Notes: a model not told the origin generated them from the letters alone. A DNA stretch of 64,000 bases from Bacillus niameyensis (GCF_001375535.1 NZ_LN831197.1:3963822-4027821); one strand, 5' to 3'. Shown: positions 39,506 to 48,407, counted from the first letter of the stretch. Numbers and translations are program-made.

Positions 39506-40797
39506 AATGGCTTAGTGTAGAACAATCGCCAACATTACATGGTTCTGTAAGTATTCCAGGTTCTAAAAATAGCTCACTTGCCTTACTAGCTGCAGCTTGT
39601 TTAAGTGATGAGGTTGTGACGTTATATGGAATACCTAATATTGCTGATTTTCGTGTGATTAGTGAAATTTGTGATGAAATTGGCTGTGAAATTAGTCGTG
39701 ACCTTAACGGTGTCGTTCGGATCGATCCCAGAGAGATCGTTCATACATCCCTCGATCCTAAAAAGACATCAACTTTTAGAACGGCATATTATTTTGTCGG
39801 TGCCTTATTGGCTAAATATGGAAAAGTTGAAGTTGGCTATCCAGGTGGAGATGATTTTGTTAGTCGGCCAATTGATCAACATGTCAAAGCTTTACAAATG
39901 ATGGGCGCCAAGTTCAACTATCATAAAGATTATTATGTGGTAGAGGCAAATGAGTTAAGAGGCGAAACCATCTTTTTCGATAAAATAACTTCCGGTGGGA
40001 CAATCAACATCATGTTAGCTGCCGTTCGTGCAAAAGGAACGACGATTTTATTAAATGCAGCACGGGATCCTGAAGTCATTGATACAGCTATTTTATTAAA
40101 TAAGATGGGGGCAAAGATAAGTGGCGCTGGGACAGATACAATTCGGATAACGGGAGTGACATATTTAACGGGTTGTACCCATAGAGTCATTCCTGATCGT
40201 TTAATCGCAGGGGCATTTTTAATGTCTGCAGGGCTAACAGGTGGAACTGTAACAGTGGAAGACGTAATCCCTGAGCATTTAAAATCATGCTTATTAAAGC
40301 TATCCGAAATCGGATTCGATATTGAGGAAGGCAACAACTCGGTAACGGCCCATTCAAATGGCATCATCAAAGCTACGAGAGTAAGAACAGCGATGTACCC
40401 TGGTTTTGCAACGGATTTGCAGCAACCATTAGCGGCTTTGTTAACCCAAGCTCATGGTAAAAGTATTATTGCCGATAAAATTTATCCTCATCGTTTTAAT
40501 CATGTTCATCAATTAAGAAAAATGGGTGCCGATATTAAAGTGCGTTCAGGTGTTTCTTTTATTAAAGGGAAAACAGCTTTGAAAGGTTCTCTCGTTCATG
40601 CATCAGATATTCGAGCAGGGATTTGTTTAATTCTTGCGGGATTGGCTGCAGAAGGTCAGACAAAAATTACGGGAGTCCATCATATTGAACGAGGCTATGA
40701 AAACGCAGTGCAAGCATTTCAGTCGCTTGGAGCGAAGATTGCTTTGCATGAAACACCTCTTTTTGATGAAGAAATTCCTTATTTTGATGTTCGATAA
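39502..40797 (+). CDS. MurA-like enolpyruvyl transferase with Asp in place of the catalytic Cys
   Basis: 431 aa, full-length EPSP synthase/MurA fold. Conserved MurA elements are present: Ser21-Lys22-Asn23, Arg93 (TFRTAYYFVG), ATDLQQP with the catalytic Asp, and SDIRAG with the late Arg. In MurA the mobile loop reads GGCAIGARP; here it is GGDDFVSRP, so the catalytic Cys is Asp117. Asp occurs at this position in some fosfomycin-resistant MurA enzymes. It starts at TTG 39502, overlapping deoR. Lying in a DeoR operon rather than with cell-wall genes, it may act on another sugar nucleotide; acting as a spare MurA is the alternative. Confidence 0.85.
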   Translation: MKWLSVEQSPTLHGSVSIPGSKNSSLALLAAACLSDEVVTLYGIPNIADFRVISEICDEIGCEISRDLNGVVRIDPREIVHTSLDPKKTSTFRTAYYFVGALLAKYGKVEVGYPGGDDFVSRPIDQHVKALQMMGAKFNYHKDYYVVEANELRGETIFFDKITSGGTINIMLAAVRAKGTTILLNAARDPEVIDTAILLNKMGAKISGAGTDTIRITGVTYLTGCTHRVIPDRLIAGAFLMSAGLTGGTVTVEDVIPEHLKSCLLKLSEIGFDIEEGNNSVTAHSNGIIKATRVRTAMYPGFATDLQQPLAALLTQAHGKSIIADKIYPHRFNHVHQLRKMGADIKVRSGVSFIKGKTALKGSLVHASDIRAGICLILAGLAAEGQTKITGVHHIERGYENAVQAFQSLGAKIALHETPLFDEEIPYFDVR

Positions 40798-40819
40798 ACT
40801 TTAAAGGGAAGATGGTCAA

Positions 40820-41419
40820 ATGGAAATTTCCGAACTAAATCCAGACCAGTTATCAGATAAAGAGATTCATAAACTGCTATATACAAATATGGATGATGAT
40901 GTAGAAAAGGGAGATTGTATTTTTGTATTTGGCAGTCGAATCGCTTCTAAATACCGACTGCCAAAGGCGCTTCAATTATATCGGGAAGGCCGGGCAAATA
41001 AAATCTTGTTTTCGGGTGGTTCTGTTTGGGAAGGTAGCCCTCATCCTGAGGCTGTTTTACTTAAGAATGAAGCAATTAAGCTTGGTATACCGGAGAAAGA
41101 TATTTTAGTTGAAACCCAATCACGGAATACAAAAGAAAACGTCCTTGCATCATTACTAGTTTTAGATAGATATTTTCAACTTCACCATATCAATCGCTTA
41201 TTAATTGTCACTTCCAACTATCATATGCGGAGAACCTTTTTGACTTTAAAAACGTATATGCCGAGTTGGATTGAGTATTCCTTTTGCCCTGCGGAGAACC
41301 AATCTACGAAAAAAGATAATTGGTTTTTAAGCGAAAAGGGAAGAGCACGGGCTACAGAAGAAGCGAAAAAAATAATTAAATATGTCCGTTGGGGGGCATT
41401 GATGGACGAAGAATTGTAA
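40820..41419 (+). CDS. YdcF/DUF218-family protein
   Basis: 199 aa. The DUF218 pattern is clear: an initial FVFGSRI strand, ILFSGGSVWEG, the acidic-basic LVETQSRNTKENV and LIVTSNYHMRRTF. The family includes YdcF and SanA/ElyC-like proteins linked to envelope polysaccharides; the molecular activity is unproven. This copy has no signal peptide or membrane helix and should be cytoplasmic. AAAGGGAAG precedes ATG 40820, 22 nt after the MurA-like gene. Confidence 0.8.
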   Translation: MEISELNPDQLSDKEIHKLLYTNMDDDVEKGDCIFVFGSRIASKYRLPKALQLYREGRANKILFSGGSVWEGSPHPEAVLLKNEAIKLGIPEKDILVETQSRNTKENVLASLLVLDRYFQLHHINRLLIVTSNYHMRRTFLTLKTYMPSWIEYSFCPAENQSTKKDNWFLSEKGRARATEEAKKIIKYVRWGALMDEEL

Positions 41420-41435
41420 AAAGGAGTGGATTGGT

Positions 41436-42236
41436 TTGGTTCAATTAGGTTGTAATTATTCACCGCAACTACTTTCTTTATTGGATAAAAGAGCTGTCAC
41501 GATCGATTGGATTAAGCTTTCTAAAGAGGATACGGTTTGGAAGGAAATAGACATATGCAGGCCCTATGCCCCTATGCTTTTGCATACTTTGCCCCATGCA
41601 AGTCTCACTGATTTTTCCGCATTTGATTTTCCTGATATAAATAAAGCGGTAGCAGCATGTAAATCTCCTCATATTGCTTTGCATTTACTTGCGAAACAGG
41701 AAGATTGGGACACGGACAATATTAGTGATGAAGAAATTATCGATAGAATGCTAAAAAATGTCCTTAAGTGGAAAGCAGAAATGGATGTCGACTTACTTAT
41801 AGAAAATGTTCCTTATTATGGATTTCGAGGGACACTCCGCCCTGCGACTGATCCAGAAGTGATAACAGAAATTTGTGAGCAAGCAGATGTGGATCTATTG
41901 TTGGATTTAGCCCATCTTAGAGTCGCCACCTGGCACAGACAAGAAGATCCGATAGAGTATCTGCAAAAACTTCCACTCGATCGAGTGAGAGAGATTCATG
42001 TATGTGGACTAGCGCCAGATCCTGACAAAGGCCATTTACGTGATCGCCATTTGGAAATGCAAGATATCGATTATGAACTGTTAACTCGGACACTACGGAT
42101 AACAAATCCAAAAGTCGTCACATTGGAATATGGAGGAACGGGACCGAAATTTGAATGGCGTAGTGAAGTCGATGTTCTAGAAAGACAGTTAAAGCAGTTA
42201 AGTACAATACTAAAGTTTAAATCATCATCCACTTGA
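41436..42236 (+). CDS. MNIO (DUF692)-like metal-dependent TIM-barrel protein
   Basis: 266 aa. Aligned by eye to the multinuclear iron oxidase family (MbnB/DUF692), the metal-ligand positions are present: His50 (LLHTLP), Glu123 (LLIENVP), Asp157/His160 (LLLDLAHL), His188 (REIHVCG), Asp203-x-His205 (LRDRH) and Glu231 (TLEYGG). Family members usually modify cysteines of ribosomal peptides with a partner protein; no precursor peptide or partner gene is seen here. It starts at TTG 41436 behind AAGGAG. Last gene of the deoR/murA-like operon. A sugar-isomerase-like barrel is the alternative. Confidence 0.65.
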   Translation: MVQLGCNYSPQLLSLLDKRAVTIDWIKLSKEDTVWKEIDICRPYAPMLLHTLPHASLTDFSAFDFPDINKAVAACKSPHIALHLLAKQEDWDTDNISDEEIIDRMLKNVLKWKAEMDVDLLIENVPYYGFRGTLRPATDPEVITEICEQADVDLLLDLAHLRVATWHRQEDPIEYLQKLPLDRVREIHVCGLAPDPDKGHLRDRHLEMQDIDYELLTRTLRITNPKVVTLEYGGTGPKFEWRSEVDVLERQLKQLSTILKFKSSST

Positions 42237-42261
42237 CATCTTACCCACAGGGGTATACTCT
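42233..42261 (+). promoter_or_regulatory. Promoter with CstR/CsoR-type operator
   Basis: TTGACA (42233-42238), 17 bp, TACTCT (42256-42261). The spacer contains TACCCACAGGGGTATA (42242-42257), close to the CstR/CsoR-type palindrome ATACCCCTAGGGGTAT. It begins at the stop codon of the preceding gene. Confidence 0.8.
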
Positions 42262-42296
42262 TAGTGAAGTTAGATAACAACGGAAGGAGAATACAA

Positions 42297-42557
42297 GTGG
42301 ATTATGATAAATCAGTTGTCAATCGTTTAAAACGCATTGAAGGTCAAATTAAAGGTGTTTTAAATATGATTGAGCAAAATAAGGATTGCAGGGATGTCGT
42401 CACACAGTTATCTGCATCACGTAATGCGATTGATCGCACTATTGGTTTAATTGTTAGTAATAATCTAGAGCAATGTGTTCGACAAAATATTGAAAATGGC
42501 GAGAGCACAGAAGAAATTGTGAAAGAAGCAGTCAATTTATTAGTGAAAAGTAGATAA
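42297..42557 (+). CDS. cstR: CstR-like persulfide-sensing repressor
   Basis: 86-aa helical DUF156 repressor. Cysteines are at positions 31 and 60 (KDCRDV and LEQC), as in S. aureus CstR, and the histidine that completes copper binding in CsoR is replaced (SNNLEQC), so a sulfur-sensing rather than copper-sensing role fits best. A longer frame opens at 42264, but GGAAGGAG 7 nt before GTG 42297 fixes the start. It is autoregulated through the upstream site (inference). Its usual sulfide-oxidation genes are not next to it. Confidence 0.85.
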   Translation: MDYDKSVVNRLKRIEGQIKGVLNMIEQNKDCRDVVTQLSASRNAIDRTIGLIVSNNLEQCVRQNIENGESTEEIVKEAVNLLVKSR

Positions 42558-42592
42558 GAAAAGTCCTAGGGGTATAATAGGGCTTTTTATTT
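42558..42592 (+). terminator. Terminator carrying a second CstR-like site
   Basis: AAAGTCC pairs with GGGCTTT, followed by TTATTTT. The segment contains CCTAGGGGTAT, agreeing with the CstR palindrome at 13 of 16 positions. Confidence 0.65.
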
Positions 42593-42780
42593 TATTTATC
42601 AACATAAATTGACAAAAAGATTCTTATGAGATTGCTTGTAACGTAAAGACTGGAATTGGAGCTTGGTACTGAACCTTTTCCTATCGAACATTTAAATGGT
42701 AAAAATTTAACAAATACTCATTTTTCCTCCTTTTCTGGTTAAACTAACACGCGACAATAGAAGAAAAGGAGTGATTGTTT

Positions 42781-43422
42781 TTGTTTAAACGTAAATTGTT
42801 AGTTGTTTCGTTAACTTTCTTGCTTATGGGAATGATGACAGTGGCGAGTGTATCGGCTCATGAGCCAGGCCCTTCGCAGCCTGATCATTCGAAAATGGAG
42901 AAAACAGATTGGAAATCCCTCGTTGACCAAGGGTATACGAAAGAAGAAATTTTTAAGGCAAAGGGAATAGCAATGGTTGCCAGTGAAAAGCTTGATATTG
43001 CTGTCATTTTGAAGCATTACAAACAGAGTGGTTCATGGGAAAAAACGGCAGCTGATTTCAAAGTCGATTATGAAAAGGTAAAAGCAAAGCATGAAGAAAT
43101 GAAAGCTAAACATGAGGAAATGAAAAAGTTTTACAAAGAAAATGAAGCGGCTATTTTTCAATTTCTAGCTGAATATACGAATACGCCTGTGGCAGAATTA
43201 CAGAAGTTAAAAGCTAACACTGAAAAATTTTGCATTCAAAAGTTCATGAAGGCAGCTGTCATTGCAAAACTTAGCAATCGTCCTGTAGTAGAGATATGGA
43301 ACGAACATCAAGCAGGTACAACTCTGAAAGAGATTGCGAAAAAACATAACCTGGAAAAAGATGCGATCTGGCAGGAAATGAAGAATATGAAAAAAGAGTT
43401 AATGTCAACGATTCGATCTTAA
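42781..43422 (+). CDS. Secreted helical protein of unknown function
   Basis: About 213 aa. Signal peptide (MFKRKLLVVSLTFLLMGMMT, cleaved near SVSA-HEPG). The mature protein is Lys/Glu-rich and helical, with a near-repeat KAKHEEMKAKHEEMK and two short helix-turn-helix-like segments (YKQSGSWEKTAADFKVDYEK and HQAGTTLKEIAKKHNLEKD). TTG 42781 is best placed behind AAAAGGAG; TTG 42775 is too close. I do not recognise the family. Confidence 0.6.
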   Translation: MFKRKLLVVSLTFLLMGMMTVASVSAHEPGPSQPDHSKMEKTDWKSLVDQGYTKEEIFKAKGIAMVASEKLDIAVILKHYKQSGSWEKTAADFKVDYEKVKAKHEEMKAKHEEMKKFYKENEAAIFQFLAEYTNTPVAELQKLKANTEKFCIQKFMKAAVIAKLSNRPVVEIWNEHQAGTTLKEIAKKHNLEKDAIWQEMKNMKKELMSTIRS

Positions 43423-43459
43423 TAGGGCATACATAAGCCCTGTTTTAAAATCCTATAAT

Positions 43460-43504
43460 AAAGCAAATGGAGAAAATCGATTCGTTTTTTCTCCATTTGC
43501 TTTT
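43460..43504 (+). terminator. Terminator after the secreted protein gene
   Basis: Perfect stem of 17 bp, AAAGCAAATGGAGAAAA (43460-43476) with TTTTCTCCATTTGCTTT (43487-43503), followed by T. Confidence 0.9.
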
Positions 43505-43572
43505 CCACGCTAAAGGAATTAAACAAAAAGAAGCTTCCAAAAAACGATAGCTAACCTTTTCTCATGCCACAG

Positions 43573-43975
43573 CCCTATTCGCCCATTTCTGTGATTTTCT
43601 TTTCCTTCGGTCGAATAGAAATGCCCTATTCGCGCATTTCTGTGATTTTCTTTTCCTTCGGTCGAATAGAAACGCCCTATTCGCGCATTTCTGTGATTTT
43701 CTTTTCCTTCGGTCGAATAGAAACGCCCTATTCGCGCATTTCTGTGATTTTCTTTTGCTTCGGTCGAATAGAAACGCCCTATTCGCCCATTTCCGCTTTT
43801 TTCTCTTTCTTCGGTCGAATAGAAATACCCTATTCGCCCATTTCCGCTTTTTTCTCTTTCTTCGGTCGAATAGAAAGTCTCTATTCGCCCATTTCCGCTT
43901 TTTCTCTTTCTTCGGTCGAATAGAAAGTCTCTATTCGCCCATTTCCGCTTTTTTTCTTTCTTCGGTCGAATAGAA
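43573..43975. repeat. Eight-copy 51-bp tandem repeat
   Basis: Eight contiguous units of 50-51 bp, each with TTCGGTCGAATAGAAA and CCCTATTCG. In each unit CGAATAG and CTATTCG are inverted and about 7 nt apart, forming a small hairpin. Copies 1-4 share CATTTCTGTGATTTTC; copies 5-8 share CATTTCCGCTTTTT, so two subfamilies expanded separately. Because 51 is divisible by three, long open frames exist (unit YSRISVIFFSFGRIETP), but no ribosome-binding site supports them. Sequence 43980-44110 shows nothing further. Confidence 0.85.
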
Positions 43976-44110
43976 GCGTCACTTGTTCAGCCAGAACATT
44001 ACTCGTAACACTAAATTACATACTCCTTCTGTCATTGATCAACCCAATCAATTGACCGTCATATTGGATTTCAATATTGGTTGTTCAGTGACTTATGGAA
44101 AGTTCTTTAT

Positions 44111-45697
44111 TTAGCCGTCCTTCTTAACGATCCGATAATCAATCGTTAAAAACGGCACACCTAAAATCCGCATTTTATGATGAGCTTTCAACTCTCCACT
44201 TGCCACTTCATCTACATGGAAAACTTCTGATAAAGGTAACTTGAATAAAAATTGTTTCCAAGCGAGGTAAATCCCTGCATCAGATTCATGGCAACCTTTA
44301 CTTGATAATTGGAGTCCTTCACCCATTTGTTTTAATTCCAAAATTCCAATCATGGACGACCAAGGGAGGGGTAGAGCGATATTCATATACGTTTTTGTTT
44401 CCGTTTGATGTTCGGAATAAATCGCGACAAAGACCACTTCATCTCTGACTTTTCGCACCCAGGCCCTTGGTGCTTTCCTTCCGTCAGCATCATCGTGAAT
44501 AGGATAAATCCCGCCGATCATTTCTACCTCTTTATTGGAGAAAGGTAAATTAAGCTGTTTTACGTGGCGACTCGCGAATCGGTACACGTAGGCGAGAGGT
44601 TTAAACCAGCCTTTCCACTTTACTATTGCAAAAAGTCGATAGTCTAATGTATTTTCATAAAAATCTCGAACACTTGGAGAAGGGGAGACAGATTCATATA
44701 TCTCCATATTATCGACAAGTCCACGATACTTTTTCCTGTTATCAATTTTCTTTTTCAGCAGCCTTTCCCCGACTACTATTTTCCCGCGCATCCGACTAAC
44801 AGGGAAATTTAAAGCACGCACCTTAGAAATTGGAACACAAAGAGACCAACCGATCACACCGAGCAACCCAAAAATGAGACAATTCATAACCCCATGAAAG
44901 CGAAGCATGAAATCAATCGTAACATAAAAGGAGCTTCCTAAATTTCCTAGTGCATATAGGAGCGAAAAGCCAATCGTAACAGGTAATGCGGCAAATGAAA
45001 TCAAAACTATGCTTTTTTGCCAAGCCGTTTTAAAGCGGGCTTGGAGAGTGATAACTAGTAATCCTATAATGCCGATGATATAGAAAATGACAGAGAATAA
45101 CTCGATCCAACGTGAAAAGGTAATCCCGATTGCGACAACGAGCGGTGAAATGAGAATAAGAAAGCACACGAGTCGGAACAAGCGGGGTTTTCTTAATCTC
45201 CCTAGAAAACCTACAAAGATCGGCAATAAAAAAGCTGAATAATGGAAGTGGATTGCTGTTAGCCATGTAATTAGAGCAGAAAACCCTGTATCAATATTAG
45301 CTTCTGAAGCAAAAAACCACATTCCGCCAATCGCTAAATAAATGAGTCCTAAGTCGATCGTAAATTCCTCTAAAGCTCGAAAGCCCCTTCGTAAAAATCT
45401 TGCTACCCCATATAATGAAACAACTAAAGTGAATAATAAATAAATCGCTGCCAAACCACCATCAAAGGCTGTCCGATCTGTCCATTGAAGAATGGCGACG
45501 GCTATGTAAGCGGGAATGGCGAATAAAAAATAATTTTTATAAAACCAATCTCCCTTGTTTTGAACTAATTGTAGAACGATTGGAATAAATACTATCTGTG
45601 CGAGTGTTAACATAAGTGATGGCCACGGTTGCACACTAAAATAAGCAATAACTAAAAATAATAAACTATGAATCCATGAAAATGTTCGAAGTGTCAT
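44111..45697 (-). CDS. YndJ-like integral membrane protein
   Basis: About 528 aa: roughly nine or ten transmembrane helices in the first 300 residues, then a soluble domain of about 200 residues. Arrangement and gene order match yndJ of B. subtilis, whose function is unknown. ATG 45724 is in frame, but AAGGAG lies between it and ATG 45697, so the shorter form is preferred; it overlaps the upstream gene end. Last gene of a three-gene reverse operon. Confidence 0.7.
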   Translation of the reverse strand: MTLRTFSWIHSLLFLVIAYFSVQPWPSLMLTLAQIVFIPIVLQLVQNKGDWFYKNYFLFAIPAYIAVAILQWTDRTAFDGGLAAIYLLFTLVVSLYGVARFLRRGFRALEEFTIDLGLIYLAIGGMWFFASEANIDTGFSALITWLTAIHFHYSAFLLPIFVGFLGRLRKPRLFRLVCFLILISPLVVAIGITFSRWIELFSVIFYIIGIIGLLVITLQARFKTAWQKSIVLISFAALPVTIGFSLLYALGNLGSSFYVTIDFMLRFHGVMNCLIFGLLGVIGWSLCVPISKVRALNFPVSRMRGKIVVGERLLKKKIDNRKKYRGLVDNMEIYESVSPSPSVRDFYENTLDYRLFAIVKWKGWFKPLAYVYRFASRHVKQLNLPFSNKEVEMIGGIYPIHDDADGRKAPRAWVRKVRDEVVFVAIYSEHQTETKTYMNIALPLPWSSMIGILELKQMGEGLQLSSKGCHESDAGIYLAWKQFLFKLPLSEVFHVDEVASGELKAHHKMRILGVPFLTIDYRIVKKDG

Positions 45698-46298
45698 ATG
45701 GTTTAAATTCTCCTTCGTACGCAAAAACAGTTCCGATAATTGGATTTGTCACAACGACTTTAATCTGAAACACTTTTTCCTCTTCAAGATAGCATTCATT
45801 CACAGTTGCCAATCCTTGGAACAACTGCGGTAAAGGGATTTCGATCTTGCCTAGAACAAGACGCTGGTCTTTTGAATCGATTTGCAAACTACCATCCGCC
45901 ATTGCTGTCATAACTAAGTCCGAATATATCAAACTAGGTTCACCAAGATAATCTTTAATAATCTTCCTCTTTGCATCAAGACTCATTAAGGCATTAAAAT
46001 AGCGCTTCTTTTTCTTAAAATAGAAGATCCGCTCCCAATGAATCTGTTTTTCACCGTTCTGACCAATGAGAGGAGTGTTTGCGATTGTAAAGGGGATATC
46101 TTCTCCTCGCTCTGGAAAAAGCAGTTTCCACATAACACCTAATTGGAAAAATGGATACAAATATTTTGGCCCGCCCTGGATGTTCTTCATCACGCCTTTC
46201 GCTTGAAAAGGAGTGAATTCCAATTGTTCGTATCTCTTTTGTAGCTTTGGATGAAGATGAACAAAATCTTTCCCCATCACTTCCTTATAAATGGACAT
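45666..46298 (-). CDS. DUF4166 protein (YndH-like)
   Basis: About 210 aa, starting MSIYKEVMGKDFVHLHPKLQ, the typical DUF4166 N-terminus. Soluble, beta-rich, without a signal peptide. The frame is open to 46376, but the family start at 46298 overlaps the preceding gene by 14 nt, consistent with translational coupling. The function is unknown. Confidence 0.75.
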   Translation of the reverse strand: MSIYKEVMGKDFVHLHPKLQKRYEQLEFTPFQAKGVMKNIQGGPKYLYPFFQLGVMWKLLFPERGEDIPFTIANTPLIGQNGEKQIHWERIFYFKKKKRYFNALMSLDAKRKIIKDYLGEPSLIYSDLVMTAMADGSLQIDSKDQRLVLGKIEIPLPQLFQGLATVNECYLEEEKVFQIKVVVTNPIIGTVFAYEGEFKPYDTSNIFMDS

Positions 46299-47205
46299 GG
46301 CGCACTCGCTTTCTCTTACAATTTTTTGCAGTGGGTAAGTCTTTATATAATACATAGCCAATAATCGATAGAACAATTAATGCTAGATTAAAAGTTAAAG
46401 GGCTAAACGGATGGGCTAAGTATTCTGGATTAGAAAGAATTGCCGATGCACCTAACAATGGAAAAGCGATCATTTGTAGTGCAAATAAAATCCTTTTTCG
46501 GGGATAAAGTAATAAAATGACTCCAAATAAAGCTTCCCCAACACCAAAAATCGCTGTTAGTGATTGTGCTAAATCTGTGTTCAAATGTAATAGGTTTTCT
46601 AGCATTGCAATTTCTTCCGGATTCGCATTCGTAATCTTAGGAACGAGCCCATGATAAAGCCAAATGAATAGGAAAAGGAATGTAATCAACCAACTGCAAA
46701 AGAATCGAATATATTGAGAGGAGGGTGTTTCCCCTTTTTCCAGCCATCTTTTCACAACATCAAAACTAAGCGCTGTTGCCCAGCCTATTATTGGACGAAA
46801 TAGCCATTTGTCGATAACTTTTCCTACTATTCTCCAATTCACATCATAATCATATTGTGTGAAGAATTTGATAGAGTTCCCATTAGGTTCGTATTTCCAG
46901 TAACCGCGCCCTTCTCGAATAATCGAAAGTGCCTGGTCTGTTCCAAAATGCAAGGAAGATGTTCGTGATCCGTCTTTTGCATGGTGTTCACCAACACTTT
47001 TGCCCCAACCAGCAATTTTTAGTCCTAAGCCAATCTTCGTTTCATAGACAAAGTGTTGTGGTTGCCCTTCTTCCTTCGGCTTGTAAGTAATCGATGAAAA
47101 GCGAAGATCCCATTGTTCATGCATCTGCGGATTTTGCGTTGCCTCCCATAATCGATCCATTTCTGCTTCGATCGGGATTTCTACGTAAATAGGTTTAGTT
47201 TTCAT
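46285..47205 (-). CDS. SRPBCC domain fused to DoxX-like membrane domain (YndG-like)
   Basis: 306 aa. The N-terminal 150 residues look like a START/SRPBCC lipid-binding fold (IEAEMDRLWEATQNPQMHEQW, then FFTQYDYDVNW). The C-terminal part has four membrane helices of the DoxX type. AGAGGTG lies 6 nt before ATG 47205. First gene of the yndGHJ-like operon. A role in lipid or envelope maintenance is only a guess. Confidence 0.75.
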   Translation of the reverse strand: MKTKPIYVEIPIEAEMDRLWEATQNPQMHEQWDLRFSSITYKPKEEGQPQHFVYETKIGLGLKIAGWGKSVGEHHAKDGSRTSSLHFGTDQALSIIREGRGYWKYEPNGNSIKFFTQYDYDVNWRIVGKVIDKWLFRPIIGWATALSFDVVKRWLEKGETPSSQYIRFFCSWLITFLFLFIWLYHGLVPKITNANPEEIAMLENLLHLNTDLAQSLTAIFGVGEALFGVILLLYPRKRILFALQMIAFPLLGASAILSNPEYLAHPFSPLTFNLALIVLSIIGYVLYKDLPTAKNCKRKRVRHVHL

Positions 47206-47309
47206 AAGAACACCTCTTGTTAGTAGCTTACCATAGAAAATTGGAAGGAATAATGAAATTCTAGTAGAAATTAATTAGTGTATTAGTTTCGAGTACTAGG
47301 AGGCTACAA

Positions 47310-48392
47310 ATGAGTAAAGTAAAAGTCGGAATTATCGGTTGTGGAAATATTAGTTCTATCTATTGTGAAGCAGGAGAGAAATTCCCGATTCTCGATATTG
47401 TTGCTTGCGCTGATTTGGACTTTGAGCGGGCAAAAACACGTGCAAAGCAATACAATATACCTAATGCCTATACGGTTGAAGAACTATTAGCAGACTCTGA
47501 TATTGACATTGTCATTAATTTAACAATACCGCAGGCACATGCGCAAGTTTGTCTAGCAGCACTTGAAGCAGGCAAGCATGTTTATGTGGAAAAGCCGTTG
47601 GCGATAACTCGCGAGGACGGAGAGAAAATCCTGCTCCTGGCTAATAAAAAAGGTTTACGTGTTGGCGGTGCACCTGATACTTTTTTAGGTGGCGGTTTAC
47701 AAACATGTCGCAAATTAATTGACGATGGGGTTATGGGTGAAGTGATCGGAACAACTGCCTTTATGATGAGTCCTGGGCATGAAAACTGGCATCCCGATCC
47801 AGAGTTTTATTATAAATCGGGCGGTGGTCCAATGTTTGATATGGGCCCATATTACCTTACAGCGATGATTAGTTTAATCGGTCCGATTCGGAGAGTGACG
47901 GGATCAGCTCGAATTAGTTTTCCAGAAAGAAAGATAACGAGTGAACCGAGATTTGGACAAACGATTCAAGTGGAAGTTCCCACTCACATTGCTGGCGTGC
48001 TTGATTTTGAAAATGGTGCTGTTGGAACGATTATTACTAGTTTTGATATAGCAGGCTCTAAACTACCTCATATGGAAATCTATGGTTCAAAGGGTTCGAT
48101 TATCGTACCGGATCCGAACACTTTTGGCGGTCCCGTTTTGTTGCGGAAACATGGCAGCCTTAAGTGGGAAGAGGTGCCACTGACTCATGGATTTACCAAT
48201 AATAGTAGAGGAATTGGCGTAGCGGATATGGCTGAAGCTTTACAAACTGGTCGCCCGCATCGTGCAAATGGGGAACTGGCTTTTCATGTATTAGATGCGA
48301 TGCATGCATTTATCGAATCCTCCGAGAGAGGAATTCATTTTGAGCTTTCAAGTACTTGTAAAAAGCCGGAACCATTGCCAGTTAATATATAG
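47310..48392 (+). CDS. Gfo/Idh/MocA-family oxidoreductase
   Basis: 360 aa. Rossmann start [17 protein letters not shown] and family motif [10 protein letters not shown] near residue 93; the catalytic His region in this subgroup is [16 protein letters not shown], where a Tyr replaces the usual His. NAD(P)-linked sugar oxidation or reduction is expected. Followed 15 nt later by a second member of the family. Neighbouring GH2 and GH4 genes suggest the pair processes galactoside-derived sugars (inference). Confidence 0.85.
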   Translation: MSKVKVGIIGCGNISSIYCEAGEKFPILDIVACADLDFERAKTRAKQYNIPNAYTVEELLADSDIDIVINLTIPQAHAQVCLAALEAGKHVYVEKPLAITREDGEKILLLANKKGLRVGGAPDTFLGGGLQTCRKLIDDGVMGEVIGTTAFMMSPGHENWHPDPEFYYKSGGGPMFDMGPYYLTAMISLIGPIRRVTGSARISFPERKITSEPRFGQTIQVEVPTHIAGVLDFENGAVGTIITSFDIAGSKLPHMEIYGSKGSIIVPDPNTFGGPVLLRKHGSLKWEEVPLTHGFTNNSRGIGVADMAEALQTGRPHRANGELAFHVLDAMHAFIESSERGIHFELSSTCKKPEPLPVNI

Positions 48393-48407
48393 AATAAGGG
48401 TGATAAA

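Noticed and set aside
43564..43973. Repeat-encoded proteins of 119 and 72 residues
   Set aside because: The open frames are a consequence of a unit length of 51 bp; they lack ribosome-binding sites and overlap each other in different frames.
43573..43975. CRISPR-like array
   Set aside because: Units are contiguous and near-identical over their full length with no unique spacers, and no cas genes are near. It is a tandem repeat.
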